A stretch of DNA of 64,000 bases from Parabacteroides gordonii MS-1 = DSM 23371 (GCF_000969825.1 NZ_KQ033919.1:3360749-3424748), one strand, 5' to 3'. Numbered from the stretch's first letter, positions 52,915 to 62,012 are shown. The notes: generated by a model from the sequence alone, not told the origin. Translations and numbers: made by a program.

Positions 52915-53271
52915 CTATTCTTTGTATTTGTCAATAACGCTTGAGCTTGTTTTTCTATACATGTCATGTACGCTCTTGTAATTGCTGATATTATTAGTAT
53001 TAATATCTCCTTTGGCTATTTTTTGCCTTATCTCTTCCTCTTCGATAATTCTTTGTAACCTTTTCTTTTCAGTTTCTGATAAGCAAGCTACGATTATAAT
53101 GCCTAAGAAGGGGCTGGTCAAGAAAGAAAACCAAAACCAGCCATTGAAGCTTCTACCTTTGTTTTTAGCCATTTTAGCTGGTATTCTGCATAGTTGTATA
53201 TACAATACCAGTATTAGTGTAATTACTAGAATGATAATCAATAGTGTTAATAATGAGCTCTTTGTGTCCAT
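52915..53271 (-). CDS. Small island membrane protein
   Basis: A 118-residue protein: an N-terminal membrane helix (LLTLLIIILVITLILVLYIQ), a basic turn (PAKMAKNKGRSFNGWFWFS), a second helix (FLTSPFLGIIIVACL) and a charged, coiled-coil-like tail (ETEKKRLQRIIEEEEIRQKI). The KNKGRSFNGWFWFSFL turn is common in small bacterial two-helix membrane proteins of unknown role. ATG at 53271 is chosen because the minus-strand TATCTTTG box at 53301-53308 lies inside any longer frame. It diverges from the XRE regulator, which may control it. Confidence 0.6.
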   Translation of the reverse strand: MDTKSSLLTLLIIILVITLILVLYIQLCRIPAKMAKNKGRSFNGWFWFSFLTSPFLGIIIVACLSETEKKRLQRIIEEEEIRQKIAKGDINTNNISNYKSVHDMYRKTSSSVIDKYKE

Positions 53272-53300
53272 AATCGTTTTTAATTTGTTTATTATAGTCG

Positions 53301-53308
53301 CAAAGATA
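53301..53308 (-). promoter_or_regulatory. Promoter -7 box for the island envelope genes
   Basis: TATCTTTG on the minus strand, 30 bases before the start at 53271 and in the gap next to the divergent XRE gene. Confidence 0.5.
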
Positions 53309-53399
53309 TAAAAAACTGCATAAAATAAGGAAAAAAAAATAAGGACAAATAAATAGGTAATGAAAAATGTTGTAGTCCTGTACATTCGCATAAAATATT

Positions 53400-53651
53400 T
53401 TGGATATGAAAAAGTTACAAGAGAAGCCGAAAGAAGTGGATGAAAGGATTCTGAAGATAGCTGCTAAGTTAAAGCAGCTCAGAATTGATGCTGGTTATTC
53501 AAGCCATGAAAACTTTGCATGGGATAATGATTTAAACCGGGTTCAGTACTGGAGAATAGAAAAGGGCTCCAACATAACGTTGAAAACCCTTCTCTCGGTT
53601 TTGGATGTCCATAAAATTTCGCTTAAAGATTTTTTTAGCGATTTTGATTAA
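53400..53651 (+). CDS. XRE family HTH transcriptional regulator
   Basis: An 83-residue one-domain regulator. Residues about 20-75 form a Cro/CI-type helix-turn-helix (LKQLRIDAGYSSHENFAWD, then RVQYWRIEKGSNITLKTLL, VLDVHKISLKDFF). ATG codons at 53400 and 53406 are both usable. It faces away from the envelope genes and ends 4 bases before the convergent integrase stop. By position it probably represses the envelope operon, the integrase or both. Confidence 0.85.
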   Translation: MDMKKLQEKPKEVDERILKIAAKLKQLRIDAGYSSHENFAWDNDLNRVQYWRIEKGSNITLKTLLSVLDVHKISLKDFFSDFD

Positions 53652-54892
53652 TTCTCCCTTTCTTTTCTTTTTTTCTTGAGTAGTTCCTTGTGTTTGTTTA
53701 CTGAATCTTTTCGTGTTATATTAATGTAGACTCTAGCCATTCTAGCATCACTATCTCCTAAAAGATTGATAATATCGCTTTCTTGCATGCCATTTTTAGC
53801 AAGGTTGGTTGCGAAGGTATGTCGAGATGTGTGAAATTTGATATTTTTTTTAATATTTGCCATGTTTGCTATCTCTTTGACTCCTTTTCTTATTGTGTTC
53901 TCACTCAAATGATCAAAGACTAATTCTTTATCTCTATTCTTTCTTTGATATTTGATGATAATGGCTTTAGCTTGATTGCTAAGTGCTGTTTCTACAGGAT
54001 TTTCAGTCTTTTTTTGGATTAAAGAAAGTGTATTGTTCTTTATCATAATTTCGTCCCATTTGAGTTTTCGTACATCAGATATGCGTAATCCAGTTTCACA
54101 AGCGAAGATAAAAAGGTCTTTTGCTAAAATTAATCCCTTTCTTGCTTTGGAGGATAGTACGACATTTTTGAATCTTGCATATTCTTCTTCTGTCAACACT
54201 ATTATGTCCGATTCGTCTTTAGTAATAATTCCTTTTTCACTTACATGATTAATGAGTGGAAAGCCTTGTCTGATTGCTTCAAGAAATGCTGACCGTATAT
54301 TTCGTAACCTTTTATTGATAGTCCCTTTTTGGTTCTTGAGATTGTTTTTCATGAATGTTTTAAAGCTTAAAAGAAATGTTCTATCAACTTCACTGGCAAG
54401 AACCTTTCGTTTGTATTCATTCCGAATGAAAGCTAATACTATCCTTTTCGAAGATTCAATGTTGATTATTGAGTTCTTTTTTTTATTGTTAGCCTCAAGC
54501 GTTTTTAGATATAAGTCAAAAAGCTCTTCTACTGTTATTTCTTTATCTGATTTTAAAGGATTAGCCTTTCCACCTTTTAATATTAATTTTATTTCATCGA
54601 GTAATAATGGTTTATTATTATACTGCCTGTCTCTACAATAATCTTCAAAATCTTTTTTCTTATTTGATATGAACTTTTCAAGCTGTAGAGCTTTTTTCTG
54701 ATATAGATCATTTTGGATGTTTTTTACTGGAGCACCAATGCTTTTATCCCAATACATTTCTCTACAGTATTGGTTTGTAGATAGTTTGTACTGTTTGCCT
54801 TCGAAATATACACGTAAATCGATACGGTACTCTCTGTCACTTTCTTTTTTACCTAAGTCTGTTCTTAGGATTGCTTTAAGTTTACTGATCAT
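53648..54892 (-). CDS. Tyrosine recombinase / integrase of the element
   Basis: A 414-residue phage-type integrase. An N-terminal arm-binding domain (LRVYFEGKQYKLSTNQYCRE) precedes the SAM-like core-binding domain (about 115-215, VEELFDLYLKTLEANNKKKN) and the catalytic domain with Arg in ACETGLRISDVRKLKW, H-x-x-R in FHTSRHTFATNLAKNG, and Tyr in ARMARVYINITRKDSV. This is the layout of Bacteroidetes element integrases using tRNA sites. Its gene ends convergently on the XRE gene and starts about 500 bases from attR, with an inverted repeat in its leader. It is too divergent from known promoter invertases to assume that it acts on the AGTTC-N5-GAACT sites. Confidence 0.93.
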   Translation of the reverse strand: MISKLKAILRTDLGKKESDREYRIDLRVYFEGKQYKLSTNQYCREMYWDKSIGAPVKNIQNDLYQKKALQLEKFISNKKKDFEDYCRDRQYNNKPLLLDEIKLILKGGKANPLKSDKEITVEELFDLYLKTLEANNKKKNSIINIESSKRIVLAFIRNEYKRKVLASEVDRTFLLSFKTFMKNNLKNQKGTINKRLRNIRSAFLEAIRQGFPLINHVSEKGIITKDESDIIVLTEEEYARFKNVVLSSKARKGLILAKDLFIFACETGLRISDVRKLKWDEIMIKNNTLSLIQKKTENPVETALSNQAKAIIIKYQRKNRDKELVFDHLSENTIRKGVKEIANMANIKKNIKFHTSRHTFATNLAKNGMQESDIINLLGDSDARMARVYINITRKDSVNKHKELLKKKRKEREN

Positions 54893-54932
54893 AATTTAAA
54901 AATTTGAATTAAAAAGCGTACTATTGCTTTTT

Positions 54933-54973
54933 TATACCCTATATCACTGAAGAAAGTGTTTTTTGAGGGTATA
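54933..54973 (-). promoter_or_regulatory. Inverted repeat in the integrase leader
   Basis: TATACCCT (54933-54940) and AGGGTATA (54966-54973) enclose CACT/AGTG. It lies 41-81 bases upstream of the integrase start; either an operator for the XRE or integrase protein or an RNA hairpin. Confidence 0.45.
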
Positions 54974-55285
54974 TTTTATATCGTCAACACTAAGATAGTC
55001 TTAATGTGCTGATATTTAAAATAATAATCATGCTGATGGTGGTTTTTTAATAATAATTAATTAACAAAAATTATTTATTTTATGGAAAAATCTTGGAAAT
55101 CTGCCAATTCCTAATCCCTTGTATTTTTGCAATCGGGGAACTTCATTTTCGTAATTATTGATGTTGTGAAGAATGTGATATGAAGTGCAGAGTAGTAATT
55201 TTTTATTTAGAGCATAGTAAATTCAAAATTGTAAGAAAATCTCAAAAAAGAAGATTAGTTATAACCTAGCATGAAAAAGGCATAA

Positions 55286-55303
55286 GGGTTAAAATAAGGG
55301 TTA
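55286..55303 (+). repeat. Right integrase arm-type repeat
   Basis: GGGTTAAAATAAGGGTTA, identical to 49018-49035. The rest of the 500-base gap between integrase and attR is AT-rich and shows no gene. Confidence 0.6.
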
Positions 55304-55395
55304 AATTGAGTTCCCCTAATGTTTCTCTAGGGAAAAAAGACCTTTCTGAGACAGCCTAGAGCATGTTATACCCAATCTTTGCTAGGAGTAAGTAG

Positions 55396-55410
55396 TCCCG
55401 GCGAGACTAC
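55396..55410 (+). other. attR: copy of the tRNA-Arg 3' end
   Basis: TCCCGGCGAGACTAC, identical to the last bases of tRNA-Arg (48943-48957) but with no tRNA around it. Confidence 0.85.
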
Positions 55411-55423
55411 CAGTAAAAATATC

Positions 55424-55464
55424 AAAGGGCTGTGTCTTAAGCTAATGCTTCGGACGCAGCCCTT
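55424..55464 (-). terminator. Terminator of the fimbrial operon
   Basis: AAAGGGCTG and CAGCCCTT arms with further inner pairing, 47 bases past the last fimbrial gene on the minus strand, followed by TTTGATATTTTT. Confidence 0.65.
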
Positions 55465-55510
55465 CTCATACTCAACCTTAATGAAAATCCGTCACGGACT
55501 TTCTCCCCTT

Positions 55511-57652
55511 TTATTGATACAAATTCAAGCGTATTCCTGTTAGTAATTCACCGACTGTAAATGATCCGGTATAACCGTAACATGTAATTGTTACCGTATC
55601 CGAAAGCTTGTTTCCGGCTTTTATGTAAAAGCCGTACATACTGTTCCTGTTCGTTGTGAAATTAGCGATTATACTCGTATTCGAAGAGGTCGCAGAGCGG
55701 TTCTGAAGTGTGTAAGTCAGCCCGTTGTATATCGCACGTAACTCTCCCGAAGTATACGTGTTTTCTGTCAGGTAATTATCAACGGTAACAGTTGTGTTAC
55801 TGAATCCCGGAGCACTGATGATCAGCTGTTCGCTGCTATTGTCCTGGCTGGATGTGAATTCAACCGTTTGTTCTCCCGATGGCGCTGTATCGTAAGTATA
55901 GCTATACCCGCCGTTTACGGCGTTCCATCCGGCCTGCGATGTGGTCAGGTTCTTTGTTGCAACAAACACCGTCAACGGATACGTCGGAGGATAATCCGGA
56001 TATTCGGGGATAGTGAACATCAGTGTCGCAGAACTCCCGGCTCCATAAGCTACCATATTATTGTTATTGACAGATACCCCTTCAAACTGGCGTGAGATCA
56101 GGTTGATCGCGGCTGTTTTGAAATAGTCGTTCTCTATCGTAATCGTCTCGTTACTGTTGTCCAGGCTTGTTTTAAAGTTCAGTTGTTTGATTCCGGGACT
56201 ATACACCCAGTATACATATTTATATACACCGTCCTCGAATGCGATTTCCAGATTCTTATTCGGATCGGTTGGGTACAAATACTTTGTAGTCACTTCGCAT
56301 TTCAGCGGAAACAGGTAGTTGGGTATAACGTCCGGTATACGGAAAGATAAAGTCATATCCTGATCCTTGCCTGTATATAATTCCGGAGACAATGTTGCCG
56401 GATCGAAACTATATAGTGTACTGGATGTAACTGTGATCACACGGGATAGTTCCCCGGCTTTCACCGATATGGTCGCTTCGTTCTGTCCGGCGTAAACCCT
56501 GGCTATACGGGCTGTAATATTCCCGTTGCCGTCGTATGACAAGCCACTGATAATACTACCTCTGTCTTCCTGTACCGAGACACTGATCTTCGCGTCGTTC
56601 GGAACTTCGTTTTCCGTGTAATGTGCCGTTACATCCAATGTTCCCCCCTGTGTGAACAGGAAGTTAAGCCTACTCACGGTCAGCCGGTTGTTATCACTGT
56701 CGGAAATAGAAGGCGAATCTTTGAATATCTCAGCATAGATATTGTTGGATACTTCCGAGTTTTTGGCATCTGCAAAACTCGTGCTACCGTTTGCTTTATC
56801 ACTGAACGATTTGATCGTGACCTTATACTGGAAGTTTCTGACTATCGTATAAGGTTTTTTGTCAATGTCCAGGAACTGTATTTTGTAATACAGTTCCGGC
56901 CCATTATCCAACTGGCCTTTAATAATAATATAAGACTGGTCATTGAAGTAGTTAGGATTCTCAAACATATATTTGGGTTCCATATTACAATCCCCGTCGC
57001 TTTGGCTTGTTTTAGACAAAGTGCCCGGAGGTAATGTGGTGATATCGTCCTGAATAATAAACGGGTTGGGAGTCATATCCGGTATAAACGGCACAACAGT
57101 GCCTTTAGTCGTCATATTGCCGAGCGCATACCCGGTAACAGTAAAGTTGGCTGCTTCGTTTTGTACCGTCACTTTTGCCTGGTTGCGGAACAGCGTAACC
57201 GACAGGGAAGAAGAGGAAACCTCGCTTCTTCCCCAGAAAACCATCTTGTTGCCGTATAATGAGGGCATTACTTCCTTTTCGTCTTTCTGCAGGAATGCAT
57301 TATCATCGAAAGACGACCAGTTGTCGTAGTTAGCCACTACATGGACAATTCCTGTTTCTTCAGGTACTTCCGCTTTGAAAGAACCGCTCCCTACACCGTC
57401 TGTTTCCCCGCTGTTGAGTTCAGTAGCCTGAACACGTTCAAGGAACAGCCCGCTCCGGTCGAAAGCCAGTAACCAGACATCCGACAGGTTGTTTTCAAAT
57501 GAAGCGGCACGTGTGGCGATCCTGTATTCCGGTATATTAACCGCTATCTGCAGGGCCGTTTTGACGGGCTTCACCGTCTTCTCCACTTCAAGATCATCCT
57601 GACAGGCGAATAATGCAAGTGAAGCAATTAAATATATGATAATATTTTTCAT
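55511..57652 (-). CDS. Large fimbrial-operon lipoprotein, probable tip or accessory subunit
   Basis: A 713-residue lipoprotein (LIASLALFAC) at the end of the fimbrial operon. The first 300 residues follow the fimbrillin pattern: a strand with IATRAASFENNLSDVWLLAF, a donor-strand-like core (GIVHVVANY, KMVFWGR, VTLFRNQAKVTVQN). The RAA/TRA site after the lipidated N-terminus may be where an Arg-type protease exposes the groove, as in P. gingivalis FimA/Mfa proteins. The C-terminal 400 residues hold repeated immunoglobulin-like beta modules. Its size and place suggest an adhesive tip component (inference). Confidence 0.7.
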   Translation of the reverse strand: MKNIIIYLIASLALFACQDDLEVEKTVKPVKTALQIAVNIPEYRIATRAASFENNLSDVWLLAFDRSGLFLERVQATELNSGETDGVGSGSFKAEVPEETGIVHVVANYDNWSSFDDNAFLQKDEKEVMPSLYGNKMVFWGRSEVSSSSLSVTLFRNQAKVTVQNEAANFTVTGYALGNMTTKGTVVPFIPDMTPNPFIIQDDITTLPPGTLSKTSQSDGDCNMEPKYMFENPNYFNDQSYIIIKGQLDNGPELYYKIQFLDIDKKPYTIVRNFQYKVTIKSFSDKANGSTSFADAKNSEVSNNIYAEIFKDSPSISDSDNNRLTVSRLNFLFTQGGTLDVTAHYTENEVPNDAKISVSVQEDRGSIISGLSYDGNGNITARIARVYAGQNEATISVKAGELSRVITVTSSTLYSFDPATLSPELYTGKDQDMTLSFRIPDVIPNYLFPLKCEVTTKYLYPTDPNKNLEIAFEDGVYKYVYWVYSPGIKQLNFKTSLDNSNETITIENDYFKTAAINLISRQFEGVSVNNNNMVAYGAGSSATLMFTIPEYPDYPPTYPLTVFVATKNLTTSQAGWNAVNGGYSYTYDTAPSGEQTVEFTSSQDNSSEQLIISAPGFSNTTVTVDNYLTENTYTSGELRAIYNGLTYTLQNRSATSSNTSIIANFTTNRNSMYGFYIKAGNKLSDTVTITCYGYTGSFTVGELLTGIRLNLYQ

Positions 57653-57664
57653 AACATTTCTATT

Positions 57665-59233
57665 TTAGAATTTAACATCCCTCACACAGCGTACAGACGA
57701 GTGTTTCGGATTGAAAGATGCTGTATTACCCACTCTGGGGTCCATGAACTGTACGGTAGAGCTGGCCCGGGCACTCCAATACCAGCTACCTTCCAGGATT
57801 TTCTTAACCTCGGCCACCTTGATGTTTTGAAGAACATCGATCAGGTAAACTTCAGCCAGTGTCGGCATACGCCAATCTGAATAAGTTTCGTTAGTGGTCG
57901 CATCGTTTTCCACATATGATTCACATTTAGCTCTGGAATTCAGATAGCTGTCGGCTGTCGTTACCCCGTGCTGGGAAGCCAGCATAAGGCGGGGAGAGAT
58001 ACGGCGGTTATTTTCTTCCGTATCTATCGTCTGGCCATTACTGTCTGTCAGGGGATTACCTAAAACGGCATTGTTCCTGATATATTCGGCATACGACTTA
58101 CCCAGTGCCGGATTGGCGGCATAGTGGGTATATCCTGCTCCGAAGTCTTCGTCAAACTCATCAGGGTCGGGTAAGGAAGAGAAGTCGGCGACGAAAGAAC
58201 CGATGACAAACATCTTGTTATTGTTCTGTCCCTGGCTTCCGCCCGGTGCATCGGCAGATATATCGGAGCCGATATATAAAGCCGGATATTGCAGAACTTT
58301 TACTTCTTGTGTCAGACCTACGCCGTTCTTCACGGTAAAAGCGATCTCTTTTGCAACGAAGTTTTCCGGAAGCGCACTGATGATGATTATATCACCGGTT
58401 TTCACTCCCTGCGTGTTGTTGATAAAAACTCCTGCATTTCCATTTTCGATCGCCTGTCCGTTGACAGTAATATCTGATATTTCAACATCCGGGGTAGACG
58501 ATTGGAACGTTGTCGTAAACTTCGTACTGTTAGGCAATTTGATATCGGTATCCTCTACATAGATAAAATTGAAACCTTCCACTGAAACAAGTATCTCTTT
58601 GGTTGTCCAATCCTCTATTGTGTAATTGGCACTGATCTCCTTTGCCGTTTCAGGTGTCGGTGATCCGGGCTGGTCAATCAGGACAGTTATGTCGTACAGG
58701 TGGTTGCGTTCCAGCCTGTATATCGCGTTACGCTCAGCTTCCTGTTCTTCCGATGGATTTGCCGTATCGTCAGCCGGAAGGCGGAAATTGACCGGCACTT
58801 TGTAGTAGTTCTGTGCATATTCCGTACCGTCGGGGCCTGTTGCCGGAATATTGACGATCAGGTAAGTCTCATTCTGTTTCCGCAGGCTCCAGTCGTTCGG
58901 ATAGGAGTAGACTATAATCTTATCTGTTCCTGTGCCGGGGGTGATGCCTGTAAAACCGGACATACTCTGTAATTGAGGAACAACCGGACTGCCGTTTTCC
59001 AGTACGGATGCGTTTGTTACATACTGGAACAATTTTTTAGTCATAGTTCCGCCGGTAGAAGCCGAGAAACCATTCGTGTAAGCTGTCGATACCCTGATTT
59101 TTGCCGCAGCCCTTTTTAATGCTACGGCTATTTCCTTGTTAACGATACGTCCGTCGTTCAGGATATTTGCCGCAGTGCCATCCATGAGAAAACTGTCCTG
59201 TATTTTATCGGGATCCAATGTTGTAACGTTCAA
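57665..59233 (-). pseudogene. Fimbrillin-like tip subunit, C-terminal part after amber codon
   Basis: This open frame continues, without shift, the gene that begins at 59659; only a TAG codon at 59239-59237 separates them. It has no ATG near its start (first codon TTG) and no signal peptide, so it should not be exported alone. The middle part is fimbrillin-like (VALKRAAAKIRVSTAYTNGF), and the C-terminus has a DUF1566/Lcl-type domain (YSDWRMPTLAEVYLIDVL, SWYWSARASSTVQFM, SSVRCVRDVKF), typical of fimbrial tip subunits. Full length with the first part would be about 664 residues. Either a recent nonsense mutation or a readthrough gene. Confidence 0.75.
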
Positions 59234-59236
59234 TGC

Positions 59237-59659
59237 CTACAGATCGGAACGGGTAAGTCCCCCGCCCGATATGCTTCCGGAATAGTTGGTTACCACATAC
59301 GTATTATAAGTTGCATTCTGGACAAACTGATCTTGCGTAGCACCCAGTGTAACGGTATATTCCCCGCTTCCTGTCTGCTCCGGAGAAGGGGTGATATGCT
59401 CGTAGAAAGAACAGGACTCCTGGCCTTCCCTGTAAATGAAAACGTCCAGTGTCTTGATCAGGTTTTCATTCAGATCATCCTCTCCAACTTCCGTATCGGC
59501 CCGGGTAATGCCCGGTTGCGACAAAGATAGCCGTATCGCTATTTTGCCTGAACCGGTGCCGGTATCCGGCTGGTCTATCAGTTCCTCCTGGCTACAGGAA
59601 GAGAGCAGCAGTACCAGTGCCGATATAAATTGAATGATGTAGATATTATTTAGTTTCAT
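59237..59659 (-). CDS. Fimbrillin-like tip subunit, N-terminal part ending at amber codon
   Basis: 140 codons with a lipoprotein signal (ALVLLLSSC), an acidic linker, and the start of a fimbrillin fold (SGKIAIRLSLSQPGITRADT, IKTLDVFIYREGQ, YNTYVVTNYSG). It stops at TAG (59239-59237) with the same frame open for 523 more codons. As made it would be a 140-residue lipoprotein fragment. It lies 15 bases after the gene at 61120. Confidence 0.7.
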   Translation of the reverse strand: MKLNNIYIIQFISALVLLLSSCSQEELIDQPDTGTGSGKIAIRLSLSQPGITRADTEVGEDDLNENLIKTLDVFIYREGQESCSFYEHITPSPEQTGSGEYTVTLGATQDQFVQNATYNTYVVTNYSGSISGGGLTRSDL

Positions 59660-59674
59660 AACCCTTTTCTCCTT

Positions 59675-61120
59675 TTATTTATATTCCGTTTGTGTGATCA
59701 GAATATCCGTGTCGTTATTGCCCGGAAGCGCCCGTTGTCCGTTACCCTGAACCGGATTGATCTTTAACTTTTTCCCTTCGGCAGTGATGTACAGATAGAC
59801 TTTCCTTTCCGTACTGTTCCAGGGGCGGGAGGCTCCCACTTTTATTTCGTAGGTATTGTCGCCGGCAATCCCCTTCGATATAGCCAGTTTGCCATCAGTA
59901 GAACCCTCTGTGCCGAATGTGAATTCCAGTCCGTTTGTCAGTGTAGCCGTCCAGATGGCTCCTGCCGGAGCAGTCAGTCTGAAGTTGTAACTGGCATACG
60001 ATGTTTTGTTTTGCGATTCGCCGTTCAGTACATAAGGATATTGTACGATCCCTGTCGCCGCTTCCGTGTTGTTGGCACTGAAGCTGTAATCTCCCTCATT
60101 TACCACATGGCCGATCTGTGATGACGATTTCGTCCAGGGTAAAGTGGTTGTTTTAAGTACCAGCATATTATCCGGATTGTCGAGCATCGCCATGATACGA
60201 TATACCGTGTTGCGTTTCAGCGTATATTTGTCGGTGGTCTGTCCGCCGTCGGTGATATATCCTTTGTATCGATGGGGTTCACCGTCTATTTCCGCTGAAA
60301 TCAGCAGGTAAGGAGTGATACTTGAATCAGGTGTTGCTGATGCGGCAATATTTTGGTAACTGTAAAATGATTCCATCGCATTGCCGGGAGTGATGCCGGA
60401 CATTTCTTCCGGCATGATATCCAGTACGTTGTTATTGCTGATCGTTCTCAGGTCATTTCTTTTCTTAACAGGGGATACCATAATTGTATTTTGATATTCA
60501 CCCCGTGTGTTGACTACCTGGTTGACCAGTTCGATAGACTTGACAACGACATTTTTATTCTCCAGTTTCCTACTCTTGAACATATAAACATCCAGTCGTG
60601 AAACAAGTCTTTCCATTGGGATCGTCGTTTCCGTCACAAGGCCATTCACCGCCACTTCCTGTCTTCCTACCATTAACAGGTTGGTATCCATAAACCCGTT
60701 CTTGTTCGTAATGCTCATCGTATCCAACTCATGTAAAGATTTTGATACGTCGGGTATGATGGAATACTCCTTGTCTTCATCGTTGTAATTTCCGATTGCA
60801 TAAATAATTTTATCCTGCGGCGAGATCTGGATCGACCGGGTTAATTTGTCCACATATTGCGGGGTGATAACCGGTATTAATTCGGCATACTCGCAAATTT
60901 TGTTCTCTTTATTGAATATGTAAAGAGCCACGCTCGAGAACTTGCCGTCGCCTCCTTTTATCAGGTCATCCGTGGTAGCGCGAGTAGAGATTGTCAGGTT
61001 CAGCCGGGCATTCATCTCCAGGCTTGTTTCTTCGATCTCTTCCTCGTCGCTACAGGATGTAACCAGCAGGGCGACAATGAGGAACCCTATTGACGCTATA
61101 TAATTGTTATACCTTTTCAT
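59675..61120 (-). CDS. Fimbrillin-family lipoprotein, fimbrial subunit
   Basis: A 481-residue lipoprotein (LIVALLVTSC) of the fimbrillin type. The sequence ISTRATTDDLIKGGDGKFSS places a possible Arg cleavage site before the first core strand (VALYIFNKENKICEYAELIP); later blocks (ETTIPMERLVSRLDVYMFKS, YTLKRNTVYRIMAMLDNPDN) match the two-domain layout of Mfa/Fim minor subunits. It follows the Mfa2-like anchor gene by 13 bases and is probably a minor or accessory subunit. The exact counterpart (FimC/D/E or Mfa3/4 type) cannot be chosen. Confidence 0.75.
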   Translation of the reverse strand: MKRYNNYIASIGFLIVALLVTSCSDEEEIEETSLEMNARLNLTISTRATTDDLIKGGDGKFSSVALYIFNKENKICEYAELIPVITPQYVDKLTRSIQISPQDKIIYAIGNYNDEDKEYSIIPDVSKSLHELDTMSITNKNGFMDTNLLMVGRQEVAVNGLVTETTIPMERLVSRLDVYMFKSRKLENKNVVVKSIELVNQVVNTRGEYQNTIMVSPVKKRNDLRTISNNNVLDIMPEEMSGITPGNAMESFYSYQNIAASATPDSSITPYLLISAEIDGEPHRYKGYITDGGQTTDKYTLKRNTVYRIMAMLDNPDNMLVLKTTTLPWTKSSSQIGHVVNEGDYSFSANNTEAATGIVQYPYVLNGESQNKTSYASYNFRLTAPAGAIWTATLTNGLEFTFGTEGSTDGKLAISKGIAGDNTYEIKVGASRPWNSTERKVYLYITAEGKKLKINPVQGNGQRALPGNNDTDILITQTEYK

Positions 61121-61133
61121 GTTGTTTGTGGGC

Positions 61134-62012
61134 TTATCCGAGGCCCGGTTTTATCACCTCTTCGTCCCAGGGTTGAACTGTGACCGAGGTTCCATTGAAG
61201 CGGAAACGGATTCCGATCGTAACTTCGTTGATCCCGTCGACCGAGATCTGGTTGTATTTCATGAAATCCTTCAGATTCAATGTGTAGATTGTTTTACTCG
61301 TCTTTTTGCTGACTAAATTGATATAAATACTGTTGTTGTCGTTGAACCGTAGTACGTTGAACCTCGATTTATAAACAGGAGTGTCCTCCTCTTTCTTTGC
61401 AATCGGCCTGTACGAAACATTCTCCGAAGAGAATGTTTTCGCAAAGTCGACTGTAGGGCTCAGGTTTCCGACCTCGATTTCGATCGGGGATGTACCGTCA
61501 GTCCAGGCAGCATCTTCCAGTCCGTCCAGTTCAAGATACATTTTGATATGTGAACTGCTGAAATAAACAGTATCTGCGTTCGATGCATCCTGAAAAATCT
61601 CAATATCCCTGCTACCTATGTACAGGCTATCATTAGTGGTAATTATTTCTCTTGTAAAATAGTGAGGGGCAGCAACCAAAGCTGTGTTCAGTGCCATAGG
61701 CTGATCGATCCGGGTATCGTTCTTCGTGTTTCCCCAACAAACCACCCGGTATTTGCCGGTCGGGAGGTTGAGTGGAGTTCCCTGGTAACGTCTTAAATCA
61801 CCCTGATTCAATCCTATTGTTTCTATAAGTGCTCCGTTTTCGCTATATACATACAGATCCACTTTTTCTATTTTTTCAGGGAAAATATCCTTTGTTCCGT
61901 CTCCGAAGTATCTGAAGATCAGGTTTGTGTCGCAACTGTCCAAATCTTCTTTGATACAACCGGTTGCCAGGACAACCAATAGCATGATGCTGAAATATTT
62001 AATTCGTCTCAT
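61134..62012 (-). CDS. FimB/Mfa2 family fimbrial anchor lipoprotein
   Basis: A 292-residue lipoprotein that anchors fimbriae to the outer membrane and limits their length in P. gingivalis. The N-terminus LLVVLATGCIKEDLDSCDTN carries the family hallmark (lipid Cys followed by acidic residues and a second Cys), followed by VDLYVYSENGALIETIGLNQ, LPTGKYRVVCWGN and a C-terminal IRFRFNGTSVTVQPWDEEVI. It lies 36 bases after the major fimbrillin gene, the same order as in mfa1-mfa2. Confidence 0.88.
   Translation of the reverse strand: MRRIKYFSIMLLVVLATGCIKEDLDSCDTNLIFRYFGDGTKDIFPEKIEKVDLYVYSENGALIETIGLNQGDLRRYQGTPLNLPTGKYRVVCWGNTKNDTRIDQPMALNTALVAAPHYFTREIITTNDSLYIGSRDIEIFQDASNADTVYFSSSHIKMYLELDGLEDAAWTDGTSPIEIEVGNLSPTVDFAKTFSSENVSYRPIAKKEEDTPVYKSRFNVLRFNDNNSIYINLVSKKTSKTIYTLNLKDFMKYNQISVDGINEVTIGIRFRFNGTSVTVQPWDEEVIKPGLG

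Larger units (their letters stand above)
48958..55395. mobile_element. 6.4-kb integrated element at tRNA-Arg
   Basis: Bounded by 15-bp direct repeats of the tRNA-Arg 3' end. It carries a tyrosine integrase beside the right end, an XRE regulator, a Rep-like protein with a candidate origin hairpin, three small envelope proteins and a possible uracil-DNA-glycosylase-fold protein. Base composition is clearly more AT-rich than the flanks. Two identical 18-base blocks with AGGGTTA repeats (49018-49035, 55286-55303) lie inside the ends and look like integrase arm sites. No relaxase, capsid or conjugation gene is present, so it is a small satellite-like or plasmid-like element that probably needs a helper. 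Confidence 0.85.

Noticed and set aside
48958-55395. The element integrase as the invertase for the FecR and promoter switches
   Set aside because: It has the three-domain layout and arm sites of a tRNA-directed integrase; invertases of such switches are usually shorter and lie beside their sites. Nothing links it to AGTTC-N5-GAACT.
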